From Paenibacillus contaminans (GTDB lineage Bacteria > Bacillota > Bacilli > Paenibacillales > NBRC-103111), in assembly GCF_003285015.1 (NCBI RefSeq), contig NZ_QMFB01000005.1, positions 310,001 through 374,000 of the forward strand: a DNA stretch of 64,000 nt, written 5' to 3'. Position numbers and translations under genes: made by a program. The notes beneath the pieces are model-generated. The model saw only the letters and a program-made list of their open reading frames with translations. It was not told the DNA's origin and did no database searches. Shown one piece after another: positions 37,344-46,485 of the stretch (its first letter is position 1; the number at the start of each line of letters is the position of its first letter).

Positions 37344-39074
37344 CAGCGGCAGGGCAATGGTGACGTCCGTCCATTCGCCCGGCTCGGAAACAATTTGAAG
37401 ACCATACGCCGGTCCGTAATTAAGGCGGATTCGGTCCTGCACATTCCTCAGGCCGATGCTGAATCCGCTCACACTTTTTTTCGGCACACTCTCCTCCGCA
37501 TCCGACAAGGTTTCCCGGATTTGCGCCTCCGTCATACCCTCCCCGTCGTCCCGAACGGAAAGCAGCAGCTTCCCTTCCTCCGCACGCGCCCGGATCGTCA
37601 CGATGCCCTCGCCTTTGGCCGCAAGCCCGTGAAAAATCGAATTTTCCACCAGCGGCTGAAAAATAAGCTTCGGAACAAACATCTGCAGCATCGAAGGATC
37701 GATCTCCTCGCAAAAATGAAACGCGTCCCCGTATCGCACTTTTTGAATCTGCACATAGGACCGCAGCGACTGCAGCTCCTCCTTCAGTGTAACCATTTCG
37801 CTCTTGCCAAGGCTGTAAGACAGCAGCTGAATCAACGAGCGAATCGTTTCCTCCACCTCCGCAGCCCGATGCTGTTTGGCAAGACTGCCGATGCAAGCCA
37901 GCGTATTGTACAGAAAATGAGGCCGAATCTGGCTGAGCAGCAGCTTGAGCTCGATTTCTTTTTTCCGTTCCTCGTTCTCCTTCACGGTTTGCAACAGCTC
38001 CTGAATACGCCCCAGCATCATGTGAAAGCTGCGGGAAAGACGGCCGATCTCATCCGTTCGTTTCACTTGCAGCACAGGGGCGGTAAACCGCTCCCCGCGT
38101 ATCCGGTCCATCTGTAGGGCAAGCCTGTACACCGGCCTCGTAAAATACCGGCTGATCGCAATCGTAAAAACGATAAGCAGCGAAAACCAAAGCGCGCCGA
38201 TGCCGGTAAACCGCGCATACAAATCCCGCACGCCGGAGCGGAACACCCGCTCGTCCGTTAGCGTAACCAAATACCAGCCAAGCTGGTATCTTTCGCTCTT
38301 GACCGCCATCAGCGGGCCGGCAGCTCCTTCGATCCGGCTGATGCCGTTCGGCAGCCCGGTCAGCTCCCTGACGAACTCGTCGTCCATTTCGGCCGGAAGC
38401 GTAGCCGGTTTATACGGAACGATTTTGCTGTTCGGATCGTACGACACGATGTTCCCTTTGCCGGTAAAAAGCGTAAAGCCCTGCCCCGTCCCATACAGCA
38501 GCTCGTTCAGCCGCGCGGTCAGCTGGGAGGTGTTGATTTCCGCCAGCACGATGCCCGCTCCGTCCTTCAAGGCAAGCGCAAACGCAATCGTACGTTCCGT
38601 CATAAGCGGCGAGTAATAAGGCTCGCTCCAATTGACAAGCCCGGGGTTCTCGTATGCGATGCGAAACAGCCGGGGCAGCTCCGGATGGCCGACAATATCG
38701 TAAAACAGCTGGTCGTTGGACAAAATTTCGCCGTCGCCGTTCATAATGAACATATGCGAGACGATCGCGCTGTTGATCTCGATTTGCTCGTTCAGCATTT
38801 TGCGCAAAGCGGCAGGATCGGCCAGCAGCTCCTCATCGACGCGGCCCGACACGTTCAGCAAAATATTTCGGATGTTCGCCAAATACAATTCGAGGTACTG
38901 GCCCGTTCGTTCGATAAACACGGTCATATCTTCCGATTTTTGCTTGATCAAAGCTTCGCGTGAGCTGCTGAGCGCGCTGTACAAAAGTCCGGAAAAGACG
39001 AGCATGCTGACCAAAGCGAGGGCAAGAAACAGCTTGACGAACATACTGCCGAGAAGCCAGCCCGGTTTACCCAT
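37338..39074 (-). CDS. Sensor histidine kinase (YesM type)
   Basis: 578 residues. Transmembrane segment at about 12-34, a large extracellular sensor domain, a second span near 290-315, HAMP, coiled coil, His_kinase box with the phospho-acceptor in SQIRPHFLYNTL, and a HATPase domain (PLVENSIFHG; VRDDGEGM). It phosphorylates the response regulator encoded immediately upstream, overlapping by 8 bp. Such pairs commonly sense sugars and control adjacent importer operons, here the one at 30.7-36.6 kb. Confidence 0.92.
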   Translation of the reverse strand: MGKPGWLLGSMFVKLFLALALVSMLVFSGLLYSALSSSREALIKQKSEDMTVFIERTGQYLELYLANIRNILLNVSGRVDEELLADPAALRKMLNEQIEINSAIVSHMFIMNGDGEILSNDQLFYDIVGHPELPRLFRIAYENPGLVNWSEPYYSPLMTERTIAFALALKDGAGIVLAEINTSQLTARLNELLYGTGQGFTLFTGKGNIVSYDPNSKIVPYKPATLPAEMDDEFVRELTGLPNGISRIEGAAGPLMAVKSERYQLGWYLVTLTDERVFRSGVRDLYARFTGIGALWFSLLIVFTIAISRYFTRPVYRLALQMDRIRGERFTAPVLQVKRTDEIGRLSRSFHMMLGRIQELLQTVKENEERKKEIELKLLLSQIRPHFLYNTLACIGSLAKQHRAAEVEETIRSLIQLLSYSLGKSEMVTLKEELQSLRSYVQIQKVRYGDAFHFCEEIDPSMLQMFVPKLIFQPLVENSIFHGLAAKGEGIVTIRARAEEGKLLLSVRDDGEGMTEAQIRETLSDAEESVPKKSVSGFSIGLRNVQDRIRLNYGPAYGLQIVSEPGEWTDVTIALPLP

Positions 39075-39795
39075 GACCGCCCCGGAATTCCCGCGGACTT
39101 ACGCCGTACTGTTTGCAAAAGACGTCGGTAAAGTAACGGTAATTGGGAAAACCGACCTCGGACGCCACTTCATACACCTTCAGATGGCTGTTTCGCAGCA
39201 GATGGGCGGCTTTCTCCATGCGTTCCCTTTTGACGTAATCCTGGAAGACTTCGCCCGTTTCCTTGCGGAACACCTGGCCGAAATAATTGGCGCTAAGTCC
39301 GACATAGGAGGCGACCTCCTGCAGGCCGAACGACTCCTTCAAATGCTCGCGGATAAAAGCGACCGCACGCCTGATTTCGTAGCGTTTATCCGCTTGCGGC
39401 TCCTGCTGCGGCATGCCGGGCAGTCGGCTCTTGGCCTTGGCCAGGGAGGCGAGCAAATCCTCGTCGTGATAGGTGCCTTTGAGCAGAAAATCGCAAGCGC
39501 CAAGCACCAAGGCTTGACGAGCGTATTCAAAATCGCTATGGCAAGTAAGCATAATAATTTGTACATCCGGCTTCCATTCCTTCAGCCGGCTCGTCAGCCG
39601 CAGACCGTCCATCACCGGCATCACGATATCGGTTACGACAATATCGGGCTGCTTGCTGAGACATATTTCCAGCGCCTCCTGCCCATGGCGGGCTTCGCCT
39701 ACCAGTTCGAAATCGTGCCGAGCCCAAGAAAACGCTCTCAAATTTTCGCGAATGGGCACTTCGTCATCCACGACGATCACTTTGGTGCGGATCAC
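39067..39795 (-). CDS. Response regulator with AraC-type DNA-binding domain (YesN type)
   Basis: 242 residues: receiver domain 1-120 with the phospho-acceptor Asp 56 (DIVVTDIVMPVMDG), directly joined to an AraC double helix-turn-helix (VASYVGLSANYFGQVFRKE; YEVASEVGFPNYRYFTDVF). It lacks the long middle region found in many YesN proteins, so it is a compact version. It is transcribed first, with the kinase following. Confidence 0.9.
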   Translation of the reverse strand: MIRTKVIVVDDEVPIRENLRAFSWARHDFELVGEARHGQEALEICLSKQPDIVVTDIVMPVMDGLRLTSRLKEWKPDVQIIMLTCHSDFEYARQALVLGACDFLLKGTYHDEDLLASLAKAKSRLPGMPQQEPQADKRYEIRRAVAFIREHLKESFGLQEVASYVGLSANYFGQVFRKETGEVFQDYVKRERMEKAAHLLRNSHLKVYEVASEVGFPNYRYFTDVFCKQYGVSPREFRGGHG

Positions 39796-39893
39796 GGCAT
39801 TCCCTCCATTATCACGAATCTAAAGGTTTGCGATTAATTATAGCGCGAACCTTCTATGGATAACAGGCGCTGCCCCTCGAAAATGTCAGAAAA

Positions 39894-40340
39894 TCAACGA
39901 TTCGGTGTAACGCTCGTTCCATTCAACACGATATGAGGGATGACCGCAGCATTCAACGAAGCTACGACCGGGCAGTATTTCTCCAGCTCCAATTGTACGG
40001 CACGCCAAAGACGTTCCGGCGCCATGTCGCCCTGCACGCGGAAGGTCAGCTTAATTTCGGTCAACCTTTTCGGATGCTCTGCGGATCGAGTTCCTTCGAC
40101 CTCGATTTCGAGCGCCTTCGGCGGCTTTCGCATTTTGTCCAGCACGCCTGCCACACCCATGCCCATGCATCCGATCACGCTCATCAGGACGAGCTCCATC
40201 GGTCTGTTCCCGGAGCTCTCCCCACCGTTCGCCACCGAAGCATCCATGATCACGTCGAACCCGCTCGCCCCTTTGGCGCGAAACTGCCGCTTGCCGAGCC
40301 ATTCCGCCTTAACGAGCAGCTCATTGCCCCCATTCGCCAC
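39894..40340 (-). CDS. OsmC/Ohr-family protein
   Basis: 148 residues with the OsmC fold pattern (FDVIMDASVANGGESSGNRPMELVLMSVIGCMGMGVAGVLDKMR) including the conserved Cys in VIGCMG. The second resolving Cys corresponds to KYCPVVASL near the C-terminus. Probably reduces organic peroxides or acts as a related thiol peroxidase. GTG start with GGAGGG 6 nt upstream. Confidence 0.85.
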   Translation of the reverse strand: MANGGNELLVKAEWLGKRQFRAKGASGFDVIMDASVANGGESSGNRPMELVLMSVIGCMGMGVAGVLDKMRKPPKALEIEVEGTRSAEHPKRLTEIKLTFRVQGDMAPERLWRAVQLELEKYCPVVASLNAAVIPHIVLNGTSVTPNR

Positions 40341-40395
40341 ATAAGTCCCTCCTTAAACATGCTTTCAGTACCACGCACGACTTCTCGACACGCGC

Positions 40396-41070
40396 TGCTC
40401 GGTTACATGATGCTCGGTCACACGATGCCCAGTCACTCGATGCTCAGTCACTCGATGCTCGGTCACACGATGCTCAGTCACTCGATGCTCAGTCACTCGA
40501 TGCTCAGTCACTCGATGCTCAGTCACACGATGCCCAGTCACTCGATGCCCAGTCACTCGATGCTCAGTCACTCGATGCTCGGTCACACGATGCTCAGTCA
40601 CTCGATGCTCAGTCACTCGATGCTCAGTCACTCGATGCTCAGTCACTCGATGCTCAGTCACTCGATGCTCAGTCACTCGATGCTCAGTCACTCGATGCTC
40701 AGTCACTCGATGCTCAGTCACTCGATGCTCAGTCACTCGATGCTCAGTCACTCGATGCTCAGTCACTCGATGCTCAGTCACTCGATGCTCAGTCACTCGA
40801 TGCTCAGTCACTCGATGCTCAGTCACTCGATGCTCAGTCACTCGATGCTCAGTCACTCGATGCTCAGTCACTCGATGCTCAGTCACTCGATGCTCAGTCA
40901 CTCGATGCTCAGTCACACGATGCTCAGTCACACGATGCTCAGTCACTCGATGCTCAGTCACTCGATGCTCAGTCACTCGATGCTCAGTCACTCGATGCTC
41001 AGTCACTCGATGCTCAGTCACACGATGCTCAGTCACACGATGCTCGAGTACATGATGCTCGGTCACACGT
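40396..41070. repeat. 45-copy tandem array of a 15-bp unit
   Basis: Consensus TGCTCAGTCACTCGA, with 40 near-identical units at 40441-41040 and five diverged edge units (three before, two after). The first two and last two units resemble one another (TGCTCGGTTACATGA and TGCTCGAGTACATGA). The 15-bp period leaves all frames open (VTEHR or MLSHS pentapeptides), which is an artefact of period; no ribosome site, start context or termination suggests a gene. Flanks match the dispersed element at 30542-30598. Confidence 0.95.
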
Positions 41071-41266
41071 CGGCTGTCAAACCTCGTCCCGAAGCTTTTC
41101 AGGTACTATGGGATTAGCCCCGACCGCGCACTTAGTGAAGAAAACCTCACTGTTAATGCGGTAATCCTCACTATTTCACTGGTGAAATCGTCGTTCTCAC
41201 CTGCTAGTGAGGTAAACGCAACTAATAATAAACTTTTCCTCACTATCAATTGCGTTTACCTCATTA

Positions 41267-41790
41267 TCTCTTTGGAACGCGGGTTTTCGGCTAGAAACAG
41301 TAACGTTTGCCTTACTAATAATTTCCTTTGCCTCACTATTTCTCCGGAACACGGATTTTCGGCTGGAAACAGTAACGTCTGACTTACTAATAATTTCCTT
41401 TTCCCACTATCTCTTCAGAACACGGGTTTTCAGCTAGAAACAGTAACGTTTGCCTTACTAATAATTTCCTTTGCCTCACTATTTCTCCGGAACACGGATT
41501 TTCGGCTGGAAACAGTAACGTCTGACTTACTAATAATTTCCTTTTCCCACTATCTCTTCAGAACACGGGTTTTCAGCTAGAAACAGTAACGTTTGCCTTA
41601 CTAATAATTTCCTTTGCCTCACTATCTCTCCGGAACACGGGTTTTCAGCTAGAAACAGTAACGTTTGCCTTACTAATAATTTCCTTTGCCTCACTATCTC
41701 TCCGGAACACGGGTTTTCAGCTAGAAACAGTAACGTTGCCTTACTAACAAATGCCTTCCCCTTATTATCTCTCCGGAACACGGGTCACTA
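41267..41790. repeat. Seven-copy tandem repeat of about 72 bp
   Basis: Marker words GAAACAGTAACGTTTGCC, TTACTAATAATTTCC and CGGAACACGGGTTTTC recur about every 72 bp. Copies 2-3 and 4-5 form an exact higher-order duplication of 143 bp (41341-41483 and 41484-41626). Sequence 41130-41266 is a diverged lead-in. It is AT-rich, unlike the adjacent 15-bp array, and non-coding. Confidence 0.9.
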
Positions 41791-41978
41791 ATAATTACCT
41801 TTAGCTCATAATCACTCAGTGAACGGGCCAGGTGAGGCGGAAAATTGTACTCGGTTCACCCAAAACTTTTAGATGGAACACGCCGGCTTCATTCTTAACC
41901 GAAGCATTCCATAGCAATCGTATAAAGCCTGACCCCGTACTTATACCCTAGGATTTAGCCGCAGCCTATACGCAATAA

Positions 41979-41996
41979 GCCGGCGTCTCCGCCGGC
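41979..41996 (-). terminator. Terminator after the YdeI-like gene
   Basis: GCCGGCG and CGCCGGC form a 7-bp GC stem with a 4-nt loop, 12 bp after the stop, followed on the minus strand by TTATTG. Confidence 0.6.
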
Positions 41997-42007
41997 CGTT
42001 CGCGATA

Positions 42008-42613
42008 CTATTTGGAGAAGCGGGTCAACTGCTTGATCCTGTTCCCCTTTTCCGATTCGGCAATCAGCTCGTCCAACCGCTTCTGTTTCGTTTCTTCCCG
42101 CTTTGCGCTAACAATGAGCCATATGGCTGTTTTTCGGTAGGATGCCGGCTGCGATTGAAAAAAATCCCAAGCCTTCCGATTCGCACGGAATAGCTCCTCC
42201 TGCCGCTCGGACAGTTTGGCTTCTTCCTTCTGTTCGTGGGAATAGACACCGGCTCTCTCCGATTTGCGTTTCTCGAAAGCTTGGAGACCGGCGGGCTGCA
42301 TACGGCCGAGTGCCGTAAGCTCCGCAACCCTGTTGGTATTGACATCGCTCCAAATGCTGCCTGACTTACGCGGCGTAAAACGAATCATGTAGCTGTCGCC
42401 GTCTATGCCTTTGCGTAATCCGTCGATCCAGCCGAAGCAGAGCGCTTCGTCGACCGATTCCGGCCACGTGATGCTTGGCTTGCCGGAACCGACTTTATAG
42501 TAGCCGACCCATAGCTCCTTGGACTTGTCGTGCTGCTCCTCCAGCCATTTGTGGAAATCGGATGGTACTGCAAAAAAAGCAGGCTGCACCGGCGCTTTCG
42601 CAGGCTCGGTCAT
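42008..42613 (-). CDS. YdeI/OmpD-associated-like protein
   Basis: 201 residues. Hallmark region SVDEALCFGWIDGLRKGIDGDSYMIRFTPRKSGSIWSDVN followed by a helical C-terminus with LIVSAKREETKQKRLDELI. The family is linked by annotation to bacteriocin or antimicrobial-peptide protection, but the biochemical function is unknown. Cytoplasmic. GGGAG precedes ATG 42613. Confidence 0.82.
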   Translation of the reverse strand: MTEPAKAPVQPAFFAVPSDFHKWLEEQHDKSKELWVGYYKVGSGKPSITWPESVDEALCFGWIDGLRKGIDGDSYMIRFTPRKSGSIWSDVNTNRVAELTALGRMQPAGLQAFEKRKSERAGVYSHEQKEEAKLSERQEELFRANRKAWDFFQSQPASYRKTAIWLIVSAKREETKQKRLDELIAESEKGNRIKQLTRFSK

Positions 42614-42783
42614 CGTTCATCGCTCCCATCTTCGAAATTCATCTCCAGCTAAACGCCTGCAGAGTGCTCTACCTCCGGCGGACGGAGAGCTGTGCGTCTC
42701 GGGAGCCTCTTCCGGCACATCGCACCCTTAGACCGCGGCGTTTTTGCTGTAAACGGCAGTGGGGCTGCCGCATACCCATGCGA

Positions 42784-43257
42784 TTACAGCGGATCCAACT
42801 GAACCGCAGCTTGCTTGCCGCTAAGCTGAATCCCCGTTTTGGGCTTGCCGGACGGCTTCAAATCCTTGAGCAGCGCTTCAAGCAATTCTTTCGCCTTGGC
42901 GCCCTCCTTGCCTTGAATCTTCACGACCAGCATTACCGCATCGCCGGCTTTTAATATACGTTCCGCCTGCTGCAGCTTTGTCTCGTAATCATGTTCTTCG
43001 ATATGCGGAGTAAGACGTATTTCCTTGAGCTTCGGCGCCTTTTCCTGCTTGCGTGCCTGTTGGGCTTCCTGCTTGGCCGCTCCGGCACCGATCAGCCTGC
43101 ATGGCGGCGGACTGCTCATCAGCGACGTGCATACAAGATCGACTTTCAGCTTTCTAGCCATTGCCAGCGCCTCGGAAGTCGGCACAATCCCCAAGTCTTC
43201 CCCGTTTACGCCGGTCAGCTGCACTTCGAACGCTTTGATTTTTTCATTTTTGATCAT
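42784..43257 (-). CDS. Divergent translation initiation factor IF-3 paralogue
   Basis: 157 residues. The N-domain (EKIKAFEVQLTGVNGEDLGIV, ALAMARKLKVDLV) and the C-domain (KLKEIRLTPHIEEHDYETKLQQAERILKAGD) align with IF-3, but the linker that normally reads CRIMDYGKYKYEQ is CRLIGAGAAKQEAQ, so the conserved Tyr-Gly-Lys is absent. No rpmI or rplT follows, unlike the canonical infC operon. It may bind ribosomes or compete with IF-3. AAGGTG precedes the ATG. Confidence 0.75.
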   Translation of the reverse strand: MIKNEKIKAFEVQLTGVNGEDLGIVPTSEALAMARKLKVDLVCTSLMSSPPPCRLIGAGAAKQEAQQARKQEKAPKLKEIRLTPHIEEHDYETKLQQAERILKAGDAVMLVVKIQGKEGAKAKELLEALLKDLKPSGKPKTGIQLSGKQAAVQLDPL

Positions 43258-43320
43258 TGTGACCGCACCTTAACTTTCGTTATAATGAACCATATTACCG
43301 CCTGGAGGGAGTTTTTTCAA

Positions 43321-43629
43321 ATGCGGCGTACCGAATTGGAAGAAGAAATTATACGTAATTACGAGCGGGACGAACAGACGATGATTCTCATTTTTGCCCA
43401 GTGGTGCGTCAATAACGGGCTTGACCCGGCCGCCTTATATTTGCGCGCATACCCGGAGCAAGCCGCGAACGCCGCTCTGCAGCAGGCCTTCGAACTGACC
43501 GTGCCGAAGGAAGAAGCCGGCGACATTACGGACGATACCTTGCTTAACGTGCTGTCCTTGTTCGGCAATGAGGATTTGGCTTTCGTCGTCACCGAAGAAA
43601 TCGCCAACCGTAAAAAGCGCAGCCGTTAA
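43321..43629 (+). CDS. Small acidic protein of unknown function
   Basis: 102 residues, mainly helical and acidic (ELEEEIIRNYERDEQTMIL, WCVNNGLDPAALYLRAYPEQ, TVPKEEAGDITDDTLLNVLS). No membrane span or recognised domain. ATG 43321 is 9 nt after GGAGGGAG; a longer frame upstream overlaps the IF-3 paralogue and is rejected. Divergent from that gene over 63 bp. Confidence 0.65.
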   Translation: MRRTELEEEIIRNYERDEQTMILIFAQWCVNNGLDPAALYLRAYPEQAANAALQQAFELTVPKEEAGDITDDTLLNVLSLFGNEDLAFVVTEEIANRKKRSR

Positions 43630-43678
43630 CGTCCGCCCGCCTGCCCCGTGTCAGCGGCTTTTTCGCATACGAAACGTC

Positions 43679-43914
43679 AAAAAGGGGCTGTCTCAAACGC
43701 ATCGATACGAACATTGCACAAGGATAAACGGCTTCGCCGTCCTTTGGGACGCGCGCGTTTACCGTTGAAATATAAGCACTTGTTATGTGAAACATATACG
43801 CTTATATTTTGAAAAAGACGCTTCCACCCCACTATTAAAGTGGTTTTGGAAGCGTCTTTGCACATCTTTTGGGATTTACTTACTTGAAATACCTTTTTGA
43901 GATAGCCCCTTTTT
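43679..43914. mobile_element. MITE-like element, about 236 bp
   Basis: Ends AAAAAGGGGCTGTCTCAAA and TTTGAGATAGCCCCTTTTT form 18-19 bp near-perfect inverted repeats resembling the termini of IS1182-like elements. No transposase is encoded. The interior carries a stable hairpin (43814-43859) with AAAGACGCTTCCA and TGGAAGCGTCTTT arms, related to the terminator at 56243. It lies just downstream of the small gene ending at 43629. Confidence 0.6.
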
Positions 43915-44221
43915 GCGCTGCATGCCGTACGTGCGAACGCCTGTGGAGCGTTTCTTTCATAGATGCACCGCTCCAGCTTTCGCACATCACCTGCTGTTTG
44001 CAGCGAAAAACAAGGGTGTTCAATCTCGGCGGATTCCAACGATCATCACGAGTTTCTGCCCATCGTAACCTGCCAAACGCCGCGTCATCTGCTTCTTTCG
44101 CATACCGTCGCGTGCAACTCCCGTATGGGACGCTCGTTCGCTAGCCGGCCGTCAAGCTTCGCGCGGAACCGGATGCTAGTCTGCTGCTTAAGGGCTGCGC
44201 TTGCTGCAAGCAGGTACGACC
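43915..44221. other. Apparent non-coding interval
   Basis: About 300 bp between the MITE-like element and the ABC ATPase stop. Several frames are open but none has a ribosome site or recognisable product. A stretch near 44130-44165 (GCCGTCAAGCTTCGCGCGG) weakly resembles the dispersed element flank at 30581-30600. Confidence 0.5.
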
Positions 44222-45019
44222 TTATCCCTCCACGTTATGCCCCGTCCAAGTCAGGATCGCACGCTCATTGTGCCAATGCACGGAAATGCCGGTTTCGAAA
44301 AAATCCGTCAAAACCGATTCCGTCAGCACGTCCCTCGTTTTGCCCGTGCGGAACACTTCTCCTCTGCGCATTAGCAGACAGTGGCCGAAAATCGGTACGA
44401 TTTCCTCCGTATGATGCGTGACGTAAACGAGATTCGGCGCGTCCGGCCGCTGTGCTAGCCGCTCGATGCTGGAAAGCAGCTGCTCCCGCGAAATAAAATC
44501 CAGCCCGTTGCACGGCTCGTCCAAAATGAGCAGCTTCGGCGACGCCATAAGCGCTCTTGCAATGAGCAGCTTTTGTTTCTCCCCTTGCGAGCATGTCTGG
44601 TACGTTCGGTCGATCAAATGCGAGCAGCGCAGCTGTTCCATCAGCTCGATCGCATATTCCTCGTCTTCCTTCGACGGTTTATCGTACAGCCCGATTGACG
44701 CGAACTTCCCGCTCAGTACGACCGATTGCGTCTTGTCGCCGGCGTACAGCTTTTCCTGCAGGGAGGAGCTGACCCAGCCGATCGACTTGCGCAGCTCCCG
44801 CAGGTCGACCGTGCCGAACCGCCTTTCAAAAACGCTGACCGTTCCCTTGGTCGGCCAAAGGTAACCGTTGATCATGTTGAGCAGCGTCGTTTTGCCGGAG
44901 CCGTTCAGTCCCAGTATCGCCCAATGCTCCCCTTTGGCCACCTTCCAGGTGACGTCTTGGAGCAGCGTTTTTTGCTCTCTTCGCCATGTTACATTCTCGA
45001 CTTCGATGACTTGCTTCAT
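44222..45019 (-). CDS. ABC transporter ATP-binding protein (YlmA type)
   Basis: 265 residues with Walker A GLNGSGKTTL, Q-loop, signature CSQGEKQKLL, Walker B LLILDEPCNGLD and switch His in YVTHHTEE. Resembles stand-alone ATPases of the YlmA/ModF group with no membrane partner encoded nearby. It lies 117 bp downstream of the Fsr-type exporter gene; a shared role is not evident. GGAGG precedes the ATG. Confidence 0.88.
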   Translation of the reverse strand: MKQVIEVENVTWRREQKTLLQDVTWKVAKGEHWAILGLNGSGKTTLLNMINGYLWPTKGTVSVFERRFGTVDLRELRKSIGWVSSSLQEKLYAGDKTQSVVLSGKFASIGLYDKPSKEDEEYAIELMEQLRCSHLIDRTYQTCSQGEKQKLLIARALMASPKLLILDEPCNGLDFISREQLLSSIERLAQRPDAPNLVYVTHHTEEIVPIFGHCLLMRRGEVFRTGKTRDVLTESVLTDFFETGISVHWHNERAILTWTGHNVEG

Positions 45020-45136
45020 CTATCGTTCCTCCATCCTAGAACTGCCGCCCGTACCAAGCGTGGCTCTCCCGACGCGCATCTCTCCCGGCGAACGTTGCGG
45101 CGCTGCGCAGCGGGCGGTCAGACCCGAACTTAACTG

Positions 45137-46396
45137 TTATCCTTTGATGGCTCCCGTCGTCGAATCCGATCCTGCGGACAATGCGTGAAGCTTGCGGTCC
45201 GTCGGCAGGAAAGCGGCCAACAAGCCAAGGAGCGGCAAATAAGCGCAAACCTGAATAACCAAATCGATGCCCGATACGTCCGCCACCTTCCCGAGCACGG
45301 CCGAGCCGACACCGCCAAGCCCGAACGACACGCCGAAAACCAATCCGGAGACGGTGCCTACTTTATTCGGAAACAGCTCCTGCGCATATACGACGATGAC
45401 CGAGAAGCCGGACATCAGGATAAAGCCGATAAAGATGCACAATACGATTGCCCAAAGCATGCTGTTGGCATAAGGCAGCAGCAGGGAGAACGGAGCCGTG
45501 CCCAATATCGAGAACCAGATCATATTGCGGCGTCCCAGCCTATCCGCCAGCGGTCCGCCAAAAAACGTACCGGCCATACCGGCAAAAAGCAAAGCGAACA
45601 AAATCAGCTGCGCCTGATCGACCGAAATGCCGAAGCGGTCAATCGCATAAAAGGAATAAAAACCCGTCATGCTTGCGACGTATACGAATTTGGAAAACAA
45701 CAGCATGAGCAAAATGGTCATCGACACGCCGACGATCGCCCCTCTCGCGCCGGCTGGCTGAGCAGCGGCTCCCCCCTTGCTTGCTTTCGGACGAGCGACA
45801 AGGTTGGCTTTGTACCAATGAGCGACCTTCGTCTGAATGATCAAGGCGACGATTGCGGCGATCGCGAACCAGACGATTCCTTTTTGCCCGAGCGGAACGA
45901 AAATTAGCGCGGTCATGACCGGCGCAAGCGCTTGGCCCATATTGCCCCCGACCTGAAAAATCGATTGCGCCAGACCGCGTCTATTGCCTGCGGCCAGGTA
46001 TGCGACACGCGACGACTCCGGATGAAGCACCGACGAGCCGATACCGATCAGGATAACGGAAAGCATAATATAGAAAAACGTCGGAGCGAACGCGAGTCCC
46101 ACCACCCCTGCGAGAGTGAACAAAATGCCGATAGGCAGCAGGTACGGCTTCGGTCTCGTATCGGTATAAAGCCCGATCAAGGGCTGCAAAATCGAAGCGG
46201 TCACATTCAGCGCAAAGCCGATCAAGCCGATCTGCGAGAACGACAAGTTAAGCGACTCATGTAAAATCGGAAACATTGCGGGTACGACGGATTGAATCGC
46301 ATCATTCAATAAGTGCACGGAACTGATCATGAAAAGAACGGAAAATACGGTCATATGCCGGGCTTGCTGCCCGACGCTTGCTGTTGCGGAGCTCAT
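45137..46396 (-). CDS. MFS exporter, fosmidomycin-resistance (Fsr) type
   Basis: 419 residues, twelve hydrophobic spans. The N-terminal motif SSVHLLNDAIQSVVPAMFPIL, followed by GFALNVTASILQPLIGLYTD and GSSVLHPESSRVA, is typical of the Fsr branch. Predicted proton-coupled efflux of small drugs or metabolites. It is preceded by a GntR gene and a palindromic site at 46427, suggesting direct repression. Confidence 0.88.
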   Translation of the reverse strand: MSSATASVGQQARHMTVFSVLFMISSVHLLNDAIQSVVPAMFPILHESLNLSFSQIGLIGFALNVTASILQPLIGLYTDTRPKPYLLPIGILFTLAGVVGLAFAPTFFYIMLSVILIGIGSSVLHPESSRVAYLAAGNRRGLAQSIFQVGGNMGQALAPVMTALIFVPLGQKGIVWFAIAAIVALIIQTKVAHWYKANLVARPKASKGGAAAQPAGARGAIVGVSMTILLMLLFSKFVYVASMTGFYSFYAIDRFGISVDQAQLILFALLFAGMAGTFFGGPLADRLGRRNMIWFSILGTAPFSLLLPYANSMLWAIVLCIFIGFILMSGFSVIVVYAQELFPNKVGTVSGLVFGVSFGLGGVGSAVLGKVADVSGIDLVIQVCAYLPLLGLLAAFLPTDRKLHALSAGSDSTTGAIKG

Positions 46397-46426
46397 GTTA
46401 CATCACCCTTACTATAAAATAGATTT

Positions 46427-46449
46427 AAACATCATATCATCTGATGTTT
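46427..46449. promoter_or_regulatory. Palindromic operator before the MFS gene
   Basis: AAACATCA and TGATGTTT arms are a perfect inverted repeat with a 7-bp centre, 31 bp upstream of the exporter start. It is likely bound by the FadR-type regulator encoded just upstream; a related ATCA-N4-TGAT site precedes that regulator gene at 47223. Confidence 0.5.
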
Positions 46450-46485
46450 ATAGACAAACCTCGGTATGAGGTTAGTTCGAAAAGA

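Noticed and set aside
40365-41117. Long open frames of VTEHR or MLSHS pentapeptides on opposite strands
   Set aside because: They are by-products of a 15-bp stop-free repeat unit; neither frame has a credible ribosome binding site or unique sequence. One of them also runs into the OsmC gene.
41530-41781. 83-codon open frame in the 72-bp repeats
   Set aside because: It simply translates the repeat (24-residue period) and has no start context.
40396-41790. Repeat arrays as a CRISPR locus
   Set aside because: No spacers: units are contiguous 15-bp or 72-bp tandem copies, and no cas genes are nearby.
42991-43320. Longer start for the small acidic gene at 43321
   Set aside because: It would overlap the IF-3 paralogue on the other strand; GGAGGGAG sits just before ATG 43321.
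43915-44221. Gene in the interval before the ABC ATPase
   Set aside because: Open frames here have no ribosome site and no recognisable domain.
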